From: Nemertoderma westbladi
Lineage: Eukaryota; Xenacoelomorpha; Nemertodermatida; Nemertodermatidae
Assembly: GCA_032718475.1 (NCBI GenBank)
Contig: JAUCBJ010005516.1
Span: 1-45,447 of the forward strand
Length of the DNA stretch: 45,447 bases
Direction: 5' to 3'
The notes under the pieces were generated by a model, which was not told the DNA's origin, made no database searches, and saw only the letters and a program-made list of their open reading frames with translations. A program made the translations under genes and the position numbers. Shown here piece after piece: positions 19,168-31,500 of this stretch (the stretch's first letter is position 1; the number at the start of each line of letters is the position of its first letter).

Positions 19168-22100
19168 GTTGGTTGTTAATTTATGATGTATGTACCCGGC
19201 CCAATTGCTTAACACCGGACCTTTTACGACAGTCTGGTCACAAACACCGAACCTTTTAAGAGAGTCCGGTCACCAAAACCGAACCTTTTAGGAAAGTCCG
19301 GAGAGAACACCGAACATTTTAGGACAGTCCGGTCACAAACACCGGACCTTTTAGGACAGTCTGGTCACAAACACCGAACCTTTTAAGAGAGTCCGGTCAC
19401 CAAAACCGAACCTTTTAGGAAAGTCCGGAGAGAACACCGAACATTTTAGGACAGTCCGGTCACAAACACCGGACCATTTAGGACAGTCCGGACACAAACA
19501 CTGAACCTTTTAGGACAGTCCGGTCACAAATACCGAACCTTTTAGGACAGTCCGGTCACAAATACCGAACCTTTTAGGACAGTCCGGTCACAAACACCGG
19601 ACCATTTTTAGGACAGTCCGGTCACAAACACCGGACCTTTTAGGACAGTCCGGTTACAAACACCGAACCTTTTAGGACAGTCCGGTCACAAACACCGGAC
19701 CTTTTATGACAGTCCGGTAACAAACACTGGACCTTTTAGGACAGTCTGGTTACAAACACCGGACCTTTTAGGACAGTCCGGTCACAAACACCGGACCTTT
19801 TAGGACAGTCCGGTCACAAACACCGAACCTTTAGGGCAATCCGGTCACAATCACCGAACCTTTTTGGAGAGTCCGGTCACAAATACCAGACCTTTTAGGA
19901 CAGTCCAGTTACAAACACCGGACCTTTTAGGACAGTCCGGTCACAAACACCGAACCTTTTAGGACAGTCCGGTAACAAACACTGGACCTTTTAGGACAGT
20001 CTGGTCACAAACACCGGACCTTTTAGGACAGTCCGGTCACAAACACCGAACCTTTAGGGCAATCCGGTCACAAACACCGGACCTTTTAGGACAGTCCGGT
20101 CACAAACACCGAACCTTTAGGGCAATCCGGTCACAATCACCGAACCTTTTTGGAGAGTCCGGTCACAAATACCAGACCTTTTAGGACAGTCCAGTTACAA
20201 ACACCGGACCTTTTAGGACAGTCCGGTCACAAACACCGAACCTTTTAGGACAGTCCGGTAACAAACACCGGACCTTTTAGGACAGTCTGGTTACAAACAC
20301 CGGACCTTTTAGGACAGTCCGGCCACAAACACCGGGCCTTTTAGGACAGTCCGGTTACAAACACCGGACCCTTTAGGACAGTCCGGTCACAAACACCGGA
20401 CCTTTTAGGACAGTCTGGTTACAAACACCGGACCTTTTAGGACAGTCCGGTCACAAACACCGGACCTTTTAGGACAGTCCGGTAACAAACACTGGACCTT
20501 TTAGGACAGTCTGGTCACAAACACCGGACCTTTTAGGACAGTCTGGTCACAAACACCGGACCTTTTAGGACAGTCTGGTTACAAACACCGGACCTTTTAG
20601 GACAGTCCGGTCACAAACACCGGACCTTTTAGGACAGTCCGGTTACAAACACCGGACCCTTTAGGACAGTCCGGTCACAAACACCGGACCTTTTAGGACA
20701 GTCCGGTTACAAACACCGGACCCTTTAGGACAGTCTGGTCACAAACACCGGACCTTTTAGGACAGTCTGGTTACAAACACCGGACCTTTTAGGACAGTCC
20801 GGTCACAAACACCGGACCTTTTAGGACAGTCTGGTCACAAACACCGGACCTTTTAGGACAGTCCGGTTATAAACACCGGACCTTTTAGGACAGTCCGGTT
20901 ACAAACACCGGACCTTTTAGGACAGTCCGGTTACAAACACCGGACCCTTTAGGACAGTCTGGTCACAAACACCGGACCTTTTAGGACAGTCCGATAACAA
21001 ACACTGGACCTTTTAGGACAGTCCGATAACAAACACTGGACCTTTTAGGACAGTCCGGTTACAAACACCGGACCTTTTAGGACAGTCTGGTCACAAACAC
21101 CGAACCTTTTAGGACAGTCTGGTTACAAACACCGGACCTTTTAGGACAGTCCGGTCACAAACACCGGACCTTTTAGGACAGTCCGGTTACAAACACCGAA
21201 CCTTTTAGGACAGTCTGGTCACAAACACCGGACCTTTTAGGACAGTCCGGTCACAAACACCGGACCTTTTAGGACAGTCCGGTCACAAACACCGGACCTT
21301 TTAGGACAGTCCGGTCACAAACACCGGACCTTTTAGGACAGTCTGGTCACAAACACCGGACCTTTTAGGACAGTCTGGTCACAAACACCGGACCTTTTAG
21401 GACAGTCCGGTCACAAACACCAGACCTTTTAGGACAGTCCGGTCACAAACACCGGACCTTTTAGGACAGAATGAACAAAAACACCGGCAGACCTTTTAGG
21501 ACAGTCCGGTTATAAACACCGGACCTTTTAGGACAGTCCGGTTACAAACACCGGACCCTTTAGGACAGTCTGGTTACAAACACCGGACCTTTTAGGACAG
21601 TCCGGTCACAAACACCGGACCTTTTAGGACAGTCCGGTCACAAACACCGGACCTTTTAGGACAGTCCGGTCACAAACACCGGACCTTTTAGGACAGTCTG
21701 GTCACAAACACCGGACCTTTTAGGACAGTCTGGTTACAAACACCGGACCTTTTAGGACAGTCCGGTCACAAACACCGGACCTTTTAGGACAGTCTGGTTA
21801 CAAACACCGGACCTTTTAGGACAGTCCGGTCACAAACACCGGACCTTTTAGGACAGTCCGGTCACAAACACCGGACCTTTTAGGACAGTCTGGTTACAAA
21901 CACCGGACCTTTTAGGACAGTCCGGTCACAAACACCGGACCTTTTAGGACAGTCCGGTCACAAACACCGGACCTTTTAGGACAGTCCGGTCACAAACACC
22001 GGACCTTTTAGGACAGTCCGGTCACAAACACCGGACCTTTTAGGACAGTCCGGTCACAAACACCGGACCTTTTAGGACAGTCTGGTTACAAACACCGGAC

Positions 22101-25100
22101 CTTTTAGGACAGTCCGGTCACAAACACCGGACCTTTTAGGACAGTCCGGTCACAAACACCGGACCTTTTAGGACAGTCCGGTCACAAACACCGGACCTTT
22201 TAGGACAGTCCGGTCACAAACACCGGACCTTTTAGGACAGTCTGGTTACAAACACCGGACCTTTTAGGACAGTCCGGTCACAAACACCGGACCTTTTAGG
22301 ACAGTCCGGTCACAAACACCGGACCTTTTAGGACAGTCCGGTCACAAACACCGGACCTTTTAGGACAGTCTGGTCACAAACACCGGACCTTTTAGGACAG
22401 TCCGGTCACAAACACCGGACCTTTTAGGACAGTCTGGTTACAAACACCGGACCTTTTAGGACAGTCCGGTCACAAACACCGGACCTTTTAGGACAGTCCG
22501 GTCACAAACACCGGACCTTTTAGGACAGTCCGGTCACAAACACCGGACCTTTTAGGACAGTCTGGTCACAAACACCGGACCTTTTAGGACAGTCCGGTCA
22601 CAAACACCGGACCTTTTAGGACAGTCCGGTCACAAACACCGGACCTTTTAGGACAGTCTGGTCACAAACACCGGACCTTTTAGGACAGTCCGGTCACAAA
22701 CACCAGACCTTTTAGGACAGTCCGGTCACAAACACCGGACCTTTTAGGACAGAATGAACAAAAACACCGGCAGACCTTTTAGGACAGTCCGGTCACAAAC
22801 ACCGGACCTTTTAGGACAGTCCGGTCACAAACACCGGACCTTTTAGGACAGTCTGGTCACAAACACCGGACCTTTTAGGACAGTCTGGTTACAAACACCG
22901 GACCTTTTAGGACAGTCCGGTCACAAACACCGGACCTTTTAGGACAGTCTGGTTACAAACACCGGACCTTTTAGGACAGTCCGGTCACAAACAACGGACC
23001 TTTTAGGACAGTCCGGTCACAAACACCGGACCTTTTAGGACAGTCTGGTTACAAACACCGGACCTTTTAGGACAGTCCGGTCACAAACACCGGACCTTTT
23101 AGGACAGTCCGGTCACAAACACCGGACCTTTTAGGACAGTCCGGTCACAAACACCGGACCTTTTAGGACAGTCCGGTCACAAACACCGGACCTTTTAGGA
23201 CAGTCTGGTTACAAACACCGGACCTTTTAGGACAGTCCGGTCACAAACACCGGACCTTTTAGGACAGTCCGGTCACAAACACCGGACCTTTTAGGACAGT
23301 CTGGTTACAAACACCGGACCTTTTAGGACAGTCCGGTCACAAACACCGGACCTTTTAGGACAGTCCGGTCACAAACACCGGACCTTTTAGGACAGTCCGG
23401 TCACAAACACCGGACCTTTTAGGACAGTCCGGTTATAAACACCAGACCTTTTAGGACAGTCCGGTCACAAACACCGAACCTTTTAGGACAGAATGAACAA
23501 AAACACCGGCAGACCTTTTAGGACAGTCCGGTCACAAACACCGGACCTTTTAGGACAGTCCGGTCACAAACACCAGACCTTTTAGGACAGTCCGGTCACA
23601 AACACCGGACCTTTTAGGACAGAATGAACAAAAACACCGGCAGACCTTTTAGGACAGTCTGGTCACAAACACCGGACCTTTTAGGACAGTCCGGTCACAA
23701 ACACCGGACCTTTTAGGACAGTCCGGTCACAAACACCGGACCTTTTAGGACAGTCCGGTCACAAACACCGGACCTTTTAGGACAGTCTGGTCACAAACAC
23801 CGGACCTTTTAGGACAGTCTGGTCACAAACACCGGACCTTTTAGGACAGTCCGGTCACAAACACCAGACCTTTTAGGACAGTCCGGTCACAAACACCGGA
23901 CCTTTTAGGACAGAATGAACAAAAACACCGGCAGACCTTTTAGGACAGTCCGGTTATAAACACCGGACCTTTTAGGACAGTCCGGTTACAAACACCGGAC
24001 CCTTTAGGACAGTCTGGTTACAAACACCGGACCTTTTAGGACAGTCCGGTCACAAACACCGGACCTTTTAGGACAGTCCGGTCACAAACACCGGACCTTT
24101 TAGGACAGTCCGGTCACAAACACCGGACCTTTTAGGACAGTCTGGTCACAAACACCGGACCTTTTAGGACAGTCTGGTTACAAACACCGGACCTTTTAGG
24201 ACAGTCCGGTCACAAACACCGGACCTTTTAGGACAGTCTGGTTACAAACACCGGACCTTTTAGGACAGTCCGGTCACAAACACCGGACCTTTTAGGACAG
24301 TCCGGTCACAAACACCGGACCTTTTAGGACAGTCTGGTTACAAACACCGGACCTTTTAGGACAGTCCGGTCACAAACACCGGACCTTTTAGGACAGTCCG
24401 GTCACAAACACCGGACCTTTTAGGACAGTCCGGTCACAAACACCGGACCTTTTAGGACAGTCCGGTCACAAACACCGGACCTTTTAGGACAGTCCGGTCA
24501 CAAACACCGGACCTTTTAGGACAGTCTGGTTACAAACACCGGACCTTTTAGGACAGTCCGGTCACAAACACCGGACCTTTTAGGACAGTCCGGTCACAAA
24601 CACCGGACCTTTTAGGACAGTCCGGTCACAAACACCGGACCTTTTAGGACAGTCCGGTCACAAACACCGGACCTTTTAGGACAGTCTGGTTACAAACACC
24701 GGACCTTTTAGGACAGTCCGGTCACAAACACCGGACCTTTTAGGACAGTCCGGTCACAAACACCGGACCTTTTAGGACAGTCCGGTCACAAACACCGGAC
24801 CTTTTAGGACAGTCTGGTCACAAACACCGGACCTTTTAGGACAGTCCGGTCACAAACACCGGACCTTTTAGGACAGTCTGGTTACAAACACCGGACCTTT
24901 TAGGACAGTCCGGTCACAAACACCGGACCTTTTAGGACAGTCCGGTCACAAACACCGGACCTTTTAGGACAGTCCGGTCACAAACACCGGACCTTTTAGG
25001 ACAGTCTGGTCACAAACACCGGACCTTTTAGGACAGTCCGGTCACAAACACCGGACCTTTTAGGACAGTCCGGTCACAAACACCGGACCTTTTAGGACAG

Positions 25101-26854
25101 TCTGGTCACAAACACCGGACCTTTTAGGACAGTCCGGTCACAAACACCAGACCTTTTAGGACAGTCCGGTCACAAACACCGGACCTTTTAGGACAGAATG
25201 AACAAAAACACCGGCAGACCTTTTAGGACAGTCCGGTCACAAACACCGGACCTTTTAGGACAGTCCGGTCACAAACACCGGACCTTTTAGGACAGTCTGG
25301 TCACAAACACCGGACCTTTTAGGACAGTCTGGTTACAAACACCGGACCTTTTAGGACAGTCCGGTCACAAACACCGGACCTTTTAGGACAGTCTGGTTAC
25401 AAACACCGGACCTTTTAGGACAGTCCGGTCACAAACAACGGACCTTTTAGGACAGTCCGGTCACAAACACCGGACCTTTTAGGACAGTCTGGTTACAAAC
25501 ACCGGACCTTTTAGGACAGTCCGGTCACAAACACCGGACCTTTTAGGACAGTCCGGTCACAAACACCGGACCTTTTAGGACAGTCCGGTCACAAACACCG
25601 GACCTTTTAGGACAGTCCGGTCACAAACACCGGACCTTTTAGGACAGTCTGGTTACAAACACCGGACCTTTTAGGACAGTCCGGTCACAAACACCGGACC
25701 TTTTAGGACAGTCCGGTCACAAACACCGGACCTTTTAGGACAGTCTGGTTACAAACACCGGACCTTTTAGGACAGTCCGGTCACAAACACCGGACCTTTT
25801 AGGACAGTCCGGTCACAAACACCGGACCTTTTAGGACAGTCCGGTCACAAACACCGGACCTTTTAGGACAGTCCGGTTATAAACACCAGACCTTTTAGGA
25901 CAGTCCGGTCACAAACACCGGACCTTTTAGGACAGTCCGGTCACAAACACCGGACCTTTTAGGACAGTCCGGTCACAAACACCGGACCTTTTAGGACAGT
26001 CCGGTTATAAACACCAGACCTTTTAGGACAGTCCGGTCACAAACACCGAACCTTTTAGGACAGAATGAACAAAAACACCGGCAGACCTTTTAGGACAGTC
26101 CGGTCACAAACACCGGCAGACCTTTTAGGACAGTCCGGTCACAAACACCGGACCTTTTAGGACAGTCCGGTCACAAACACCGGACCTTTTAGGACAGTCC
26201 GGTTATAAACACCAGACCTTTTAGGACAGTCCGGTCACAAACACCGGACCTTTTAGGACAGTCCGGTCACAAACACCGGACCTTTTAGGACAGTCCGGTT
26301 ATAAACACCAGACCTTTTAGGACAGTCCGGTTACAAACACCGGACCTTTTAGGACAGTCCGGTTATAAACACCAGACCTTTTAGGACAGTCCGGTTATAA
26401 ACACCAGACCTTTTAGGACAGTCCGGTCACAAACACCGAACCTTTTAGGACAGAATGAACAAAAACACCGGCAGACCTTTTAGGACAGTCCGGTCACAAA
26501 CACCGGACCTTTTAGGACAGTCCGGTTATAAACACCAGACCTTTTAGGACAGTCCGGTTATAAACACCAGACCTTTTAGGACAGTCCGGTCACAAACACT
26601 GGACCTTTTAGGACAGAATGAACAAAAACACCGGCAGACCTTTTAGGACAGTCTGGTTACAAACACCGGACCTTTTAGGACAGTCCGGTCACAAACACCG
26701 GACCTTTTAGGACAGTCCGGACACAAACACCGGACCTTTTAGGACAGTCCTTTTACAAACACCGGACCTTTTAGGACAGTCCGGTCACAAACACCGAACC
26801 TTTTATCAAAAAATATGTCTGATTTTGTAAATAATTATTTATTTTACCCCTCAG
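19168..26854 (+). other. TMEM63 intron, 7,687 bp, almost entirely satellite
   Basis: Donor GAG|GTTGGT at 19168 (weak at +3 and +4, but +5 is G). Acceptor TTTATTTTACCCCTCAG at 26838-26854, followed by GATGACCCC, with a pyrimidine-rich tract. The phase is 0/0, and joining the exons restores the family sequence around the junction (FNKE | DDPDTNLRW). Only about 40 bp at the left and 45 bp at the right are unique; all else is the 32-bp satellite. Without the array the intron would be about 90 bp, a common size in compact invertebrate genes. Confidence 0.88.
19210..26808 (+). repeat. 32-bp satellite array, about 237 units
   Basis: The consensus unit is GGACCTTTTAGGACAGT plus CCGGTCACAAACACC (32 bp), head to tail throughout. 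Common variants are CTGG for CCGG, TTACAAAC for TCACAAAC, CCAGACC or CCGAACC for CCGGACC, and a 3-bp-longer unit containing CAGAATGAACAAAAACACCG (the AATGAAC landmark starts at 21471, 22754, 23493, 23624, 23915, 25198, 26065, 26455 and 26618). Units near both ends are the most diverged and the centre is nearly homogeneous. There are no spacers of independent sequence, so it is not a CRISPR. Every unit carries CCGGAC...GTCCGG, a 6-bp inverted repeat with an 11-nt loop. Confidence 0.97.
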
Positions 26855-27745
26855 GATGACCCCGATACTAATCTCCGTTGGAAATGCATTTTCCTTCCCA
26901 ACAATGGTGCTTTCTTCGTCAATTACGTCATCACCTCAGCATTTATTGGAACCGCAATGGAATTAATCCGCCTCCCAAAACTCATCATGTTCGTCATCCG
27001 ACTAGCGATGACCCGATCAAAAGCGGAATGGAGTTCTGTACGCAAGTACGTCCTCAATGACTACCAGTACGGCGTCCAATACGCCTGGATACTCACTGTC
27101 TTCGCTGTCACCATCGCATTCAGCATCATTTGCCCTATAATTGTTCCCTTCGGATTCATCTACATGATTCTGCGCCATTTCGTCGACAAATACAACATCT
27201 ACTACGCATTTAAACGCGGCAATATCCACCGAAAAATCCACACAATTGCTGTTGACTACGTGGTAACGGCTGGTATCATCCAGCTGTTCACTTTCTTCTT
27301 CTTCCTTATTACCCTCCTCGACTACAAAACGTTCTCCTTTAAGAGACTCAGCACTCCGACTCTCATTACCGGTGTCGTGATCATCATCATGGGCATTGTG
27401 GTGCTGGTCCGTTGGGGGTTCGGGGTTTTAGACTTTCTCTCCCCGCACAGCAACGACAAACCACATGACACCGCTGCGAGCAGCTCGCCAGTCTGCGCGG
27501 AATCCCAGCATCGCAACGTGACCCGGAATAACTCCATCAACTACCAACCTGCCGTGCTGCGGGTACGCGATTCCATGTCCAAAGAAGACACTAAGTGCCG
27601 AGTGAGCCGTACAGACTCAATGGAAGCCAGAGAGCCTATAGACGACACGGGTCAGTTTATTCCTTTCACTGTAAATGTAGACAGTGTTGATACTGACGGT
27701 ATATCAATAAACAACTCCGATATGGAGACATGCACGCAGATATAA
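26855..27745 (+). CDS. TMEM63: TMEM63/CSC1-like mechanosensitive cation channel, exon 2
   Basis: Codes residues 544-839. It opens with DDPDTNLRWKCIFLPNNGAF, the conserved linker ahead of the pore-lining helix NYVITSAFIGTAMELIRL. Next come the QYGVQYAWIL segment, IICPIIVPFGFIYM (about 634-647), and DKYNIYYAFKRG, all signatures of the C-terminal half of OSCA/TMEM63 channels. Further spans lie at about 672-700 and 710-736. After about residue 740 there is a roughly 100-aa hydrophilic tail rich in Ser, Asp and Asn, probably cytosolic and poorly conserved. The stop is TAA at 27743-27745. The start of the exon is fixed by the CAG acceptor at 26852-26854; the ATG at 26957 lies inside the exon and is not a start. 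The whole gene is complete across the two exons. Confidence 0.92.
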   Translation, partial: DDPDTNLRWKCIFLPNNGAFFVNYVITSAFIGTAMELIRLPKLIMFVIRLAMTRSKAEWSSVRKYVLNDYQYGVQYAWILTVFAVTIAFSIICPIIVPFGFIYMILRHFVDKYNIYYAFKRGNIHRKIHTIAVDYVVTAGIIQLFTFFFFLITLLDYKTFSFKRLSTPTLITGVVIIIMGIVVLVRWGFGVLDFLSPHSNDKPHDTAASSSPVCAESQHRNVTRNNSINYQPAVLRVRDSMSKEDTKCRVSRTDSMEAREPIDDTGQFIPFTVNVDSVDTDGISINNSDMETCTQI

Positions 27746-27766
27746 TGGCTTAGTATAGTAATCGGA

Positions 27767-27880
27767 AGATATACTAATATATACTACAGTATAAGTTATA
27801 AACTAGAAGATATACTAATATATACTACAGTATAAGTTATAAACTAGAAGATATACTAATATATATATATATATATATAT
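27767..27880 (+). repeat. 41-bp tandem repeat in the TMEM63 3' UTR
   Basis: AGATATACTAATATATACTA begins at 27767, 27808 and 27849 (period 41). The last copy runs into a (TA)n tract and a TGTGTATG stretch. It lies directly behind the stop codon and would be in the 3' untranslated region. Confidence 0.8.
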
Positions 27881-28135
27881 GTGTGTATGTTCAATCAAGA
27901 TATGTATATGTGTTCAATCAGGATATATATTAATATATGCATACATCTATTCGTAGGTCCATGTAGAAGGTGGCTTAGACCACATAAATGAAATGAACTG
28001 TATTGTGTTTTAATTGTAATCGTTGTCCTATCAATACCAGTATTTACACCACCCCCCTAGATGTACCCCTTTCAAATCGTGTGATACCTTGACCTTGGTG
28101 ACACATTGACAAGATATATATTAATAACTATAAAA

Positions 28136-28141
28136 AATAAA
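28136..28141 (+). terminator. Candidate polyadenylation signal for TMEM63
   Basis: AATAAA at 28136-28141, 391 nt after the stop codon and before the downstream LINE, which is on the opposite strand and ends at about 28197. It gives a reasonable 3' UTR length. No other exact AATAAA lies between the stop codon and this point that I can see. Confidence 0.5.
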
Positions 28142-28530
28142 TCTCAGTGATCTACTCCTTTAACTCACTTCCATCTACGCCATTACAACTTATACTAGAT
28201 AGATAGATAGATAGATTTATTTATACATTATGTAAAAACAATAACAAATACACCAAACAATGTACCGGTATAAAGGTATTGTCCAACATAACATATAGGA
28301 TTACCCCTAAAGCTTTGCAGCTTATTTCCAAGGGGGTCCTTTATGTTACTTGGTTACAAATACAATATTACACTACGCTAACCTAAAACCAATATAAAAC
28401 GTAATTACACTATGTACATGTACAACTTTACCGAGAGCGTGACAATGCCCGACTCAGCGATAAAGATGTAATGTACAGAACAATTTATTATAAAACGTAA
28501 TTACAGTATAAATAGTAAATAATTAATAAA

Positions 28531-31500
28531 CTAATAACTTACTGTAGGACTATTGTACCTATTTTTACATTGCACACGGAGATGAGATTTAACTGCAGAT
28601 TTAAAAGAATGTTGATTATTTAGGTTTTTAATTTCATTAGGCAGAGCGTTCCAATTTTTTATGCCGTTAAAAAAGAAAGTATCAGATTCAAAGGATTTAC
28701 AATTCGGGAGGTAGAAGTTTGAAGCACTAGCTCTGGTACTGTAAGAGTGTGTATCGCGTACTCTGTTGAATTTTTGTTTTAGGTAATTGGGACATTTACC
28801 ATTATACACTTTATGCACATGGTTAAGGCGTAGCTGCTTAACTCTACTATCTAAGTTAAGTAGTCCAGATTCAGAAAAGTCATCTGGAGTTAGGTGGTGC
28901 CTAGGTTTGTAGTCTTTAATAAATCGTACTACTTTATTCTGAGCTACTTGTAATTTACATTTAAGCTGTTTGGTTAAGCCTTCATACCAAGAAGAGCACG
29001 CATAGTCCATGTGACACTGTATTAAAGAAGAGCAAAGTAACTTGCGGGAGTCGGTGTTTAAACTATTTTTATTTCTGTATAGAAACCTAAGCCTACTGTT
29101 AACTTTCGAGAAAATATTTTTCACTGTACTTTCTCCTGATAAGCAGTTATCCAATGTGGCGCCTAAATATTTAACTTCCTTTTTATTTTCAATCTTATGT
29201 CCATTACTAGTGACTTCAAACTTAGTTACCTTCTTTAACTTTCTTTTGGAACCAAACAAAATACTTTCAGTCTTACCGTAGTGAATGGATAGCTTATTAT
29301 CAACCAACCACTCATTACAGGATTCTAGAACTGCACTTAACTTTTGGGAAATATGGATAGGATCTTTATGAGAGAAAATAAGAGCACTGTCGTCGGCATA
29401 TAAAATGAGTTTAAAATCGGGATCTATACTACTTATCATATCATTTACATAGCATACAAAAAGCAGAGGACCTAATATACTACCTTGCGGTACACCACAG
29501 GTAATCTCTTGCACAGTAGACAGCGATTTGCTAATGACTACAGTTTGACCTCTGTCTGACAGGTAGGACTTGAACCAGTCTATAGAACCTACACCCATCA
29601 GGCCTAACTTACCAAGCAGAATTTCGTGATCTACAGTATCGAAAGCCTTTTGTAGGTCCAACATTACCATACCAGTATATAAACCCTTTGCATTATTACA
29701 TCTAATTGTATCAGTTAAGTTAATAAGGCAGGTGTCTGTAGAATATGATTTACGAAAACCGGACTGAAGTTCATAGATCAGATTTAGCCTACTAAGATGT
29801 GCCTCCAGCTGTAGAAAAACAGAACGTTCTAGAATTTTAGATACAATACTTAAGATACTAACAGGTCTGTAATTACAGGGTTCTACTTTACTATTCTTTT
29901 TATACAGAGGAACAACCTTAGCTAATTTCAGTTCGTCTGGTACTACATTATCTACGATAGAGTAATTAATAATAAAAGTAATAGGCACTTTAAGTACTTC
30001 AGCACCATCCTTAAGAAAACGGGCAGGTATTAGATCTAGACCGGTACTTTTTGAGGCTGATAGGCTAAGTAGATTTTTAAAAACGAAATCCTCAGAAACG
30101 GGTTTTAAAAATAACTTTTCTGAATTTTGTAACTTTTCTAAATAAAAATTATTTAGAGTTTCGGACCCTATACTATATTTATTACTTGATAACGGTAACT
30201 TCTTAACTAAATTAGAGGCAACATTAGTAAAATAATTATTAAATAAATTACTAACTAGAGTATGATCATGAATCAGCTCACCGTTATCTTGCAGAACAAT
30301 ATTCGATTTAGATTTAAGGTTTTTATAACCTAAAGATTTTAGGGTAGACCATAGACTTTTAGGATTATCTTTATTCTCACTTATTTTGTTGTACAAATAT
30401 TCAGATTTAGCTTTTTTTATTTCCCGTTGGACAAGGTTTCTATATTTGCAGTAATTATTATAATCAGCTAAAACACGGTATTTCCTAAATTTATACAAAT
30501 AGTTATCTCTTTCTCTGATATTACTAAGAATACCCGAGGTCATCCAGGGCTCAGTGCGTTGTTTAAGACTAATTTCTTTAATTGGTGCTACAGTATTAAG
30601 TGCCTTTAAAAATATATCTTTAAAAACAGTGTACGCAAGGTTAATGTCAGCGGCCTTAAAACAGGGTTCCCAGTCAGAATTAACTAACAAACTTAAAAAG
30701 CGTTCCTTGCTGTAATTTTTCATAGACCTAACTGTTACTGTTTTATGATCCCCGAAAAAAGATTTTTGTGTCTTTCTTGTGCAAAAAACTATAAAATGAT
30801 CGCTTAGACCTATAGGTAAAACCCCAGATTGAGAAATAATATCGGTATTATTACAAAGGATGTGATCTAGTAAAGTAGAAGTTTTACTGGTAATTCTGGT
30901 AGAATCTCGAATAATTTGTTTTAAACCAAACAAATTTAAAATACTTTGGTACTGTTTACAGATGGGGGATGCTTTGTGATGGTAACAGATATTAAAATCA
31001 CCTAAGAAATATATTTCACAGTCTGACCTAAGATTACATAAAATTGTATTTTCAAAATTTTGCAAAAAATCTGATTGTTTAGGGGGCCGATATAAAGTAC
31101 CGATTAAAATAGGTTTAGTTTTAGGAAGTAAAAGTTCCACCAGTAAAACTTCGTCACAAGTCTCTAAATCTTCCCTACGATTAAAAGCTAAATCACATCG
31201 AATGTAAGTACAGACACCACCACCGTGTCTGTCCCTATCCTTACGTAAAACTACGTAATTATCAATATAAATTTCTCCATCAGAAACACTATCATCGAGC
31301 CAAGTTTCAGAGATTGTTAAAACTGCTGGGTTGGATTTATTGATTAAAATACGAATTTCGGAAAGTTTTGGAAGCAGAGATCGTGCGTTTAAATGCAAAA
31401 AATGCAGACCTTTTTTCTTAAAAAAATTAAAAGTTTCACTCTCAGCATCACTTGGAGTTTGCAGAGGCGATGTGAGAAATGAATCGTCGGTTTCTGATTC

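Noticed and set aside
19168-19179. TMEM63 ending at the TGT-TAA stop at 19177-19179 as a truncated protein
   Set aside because: Homology stops exactly at a phase-0 GT donor, and the rest of the family sequence resumes in frame after a CAG acceptor at 26854.
19210-26808. CRISPR array (regular about 32-bp repeats)
   Set aside because: Units are head to tail with no independent spacers, sit inside an intron of an animal gene, and no cas-like genes are present.
26957-27745. Separate gene starting at ATG 26957
   Set aside because: The same frame is open back to the acceptor at 26855 and encodes the conserved linker; the ATG is internal.
29042-29281. Plus-strand open frame within the CR1-like LINE
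   Set aside because: It is opposite the RT-coding sequence and has no features of its own; the minus frame explains it.
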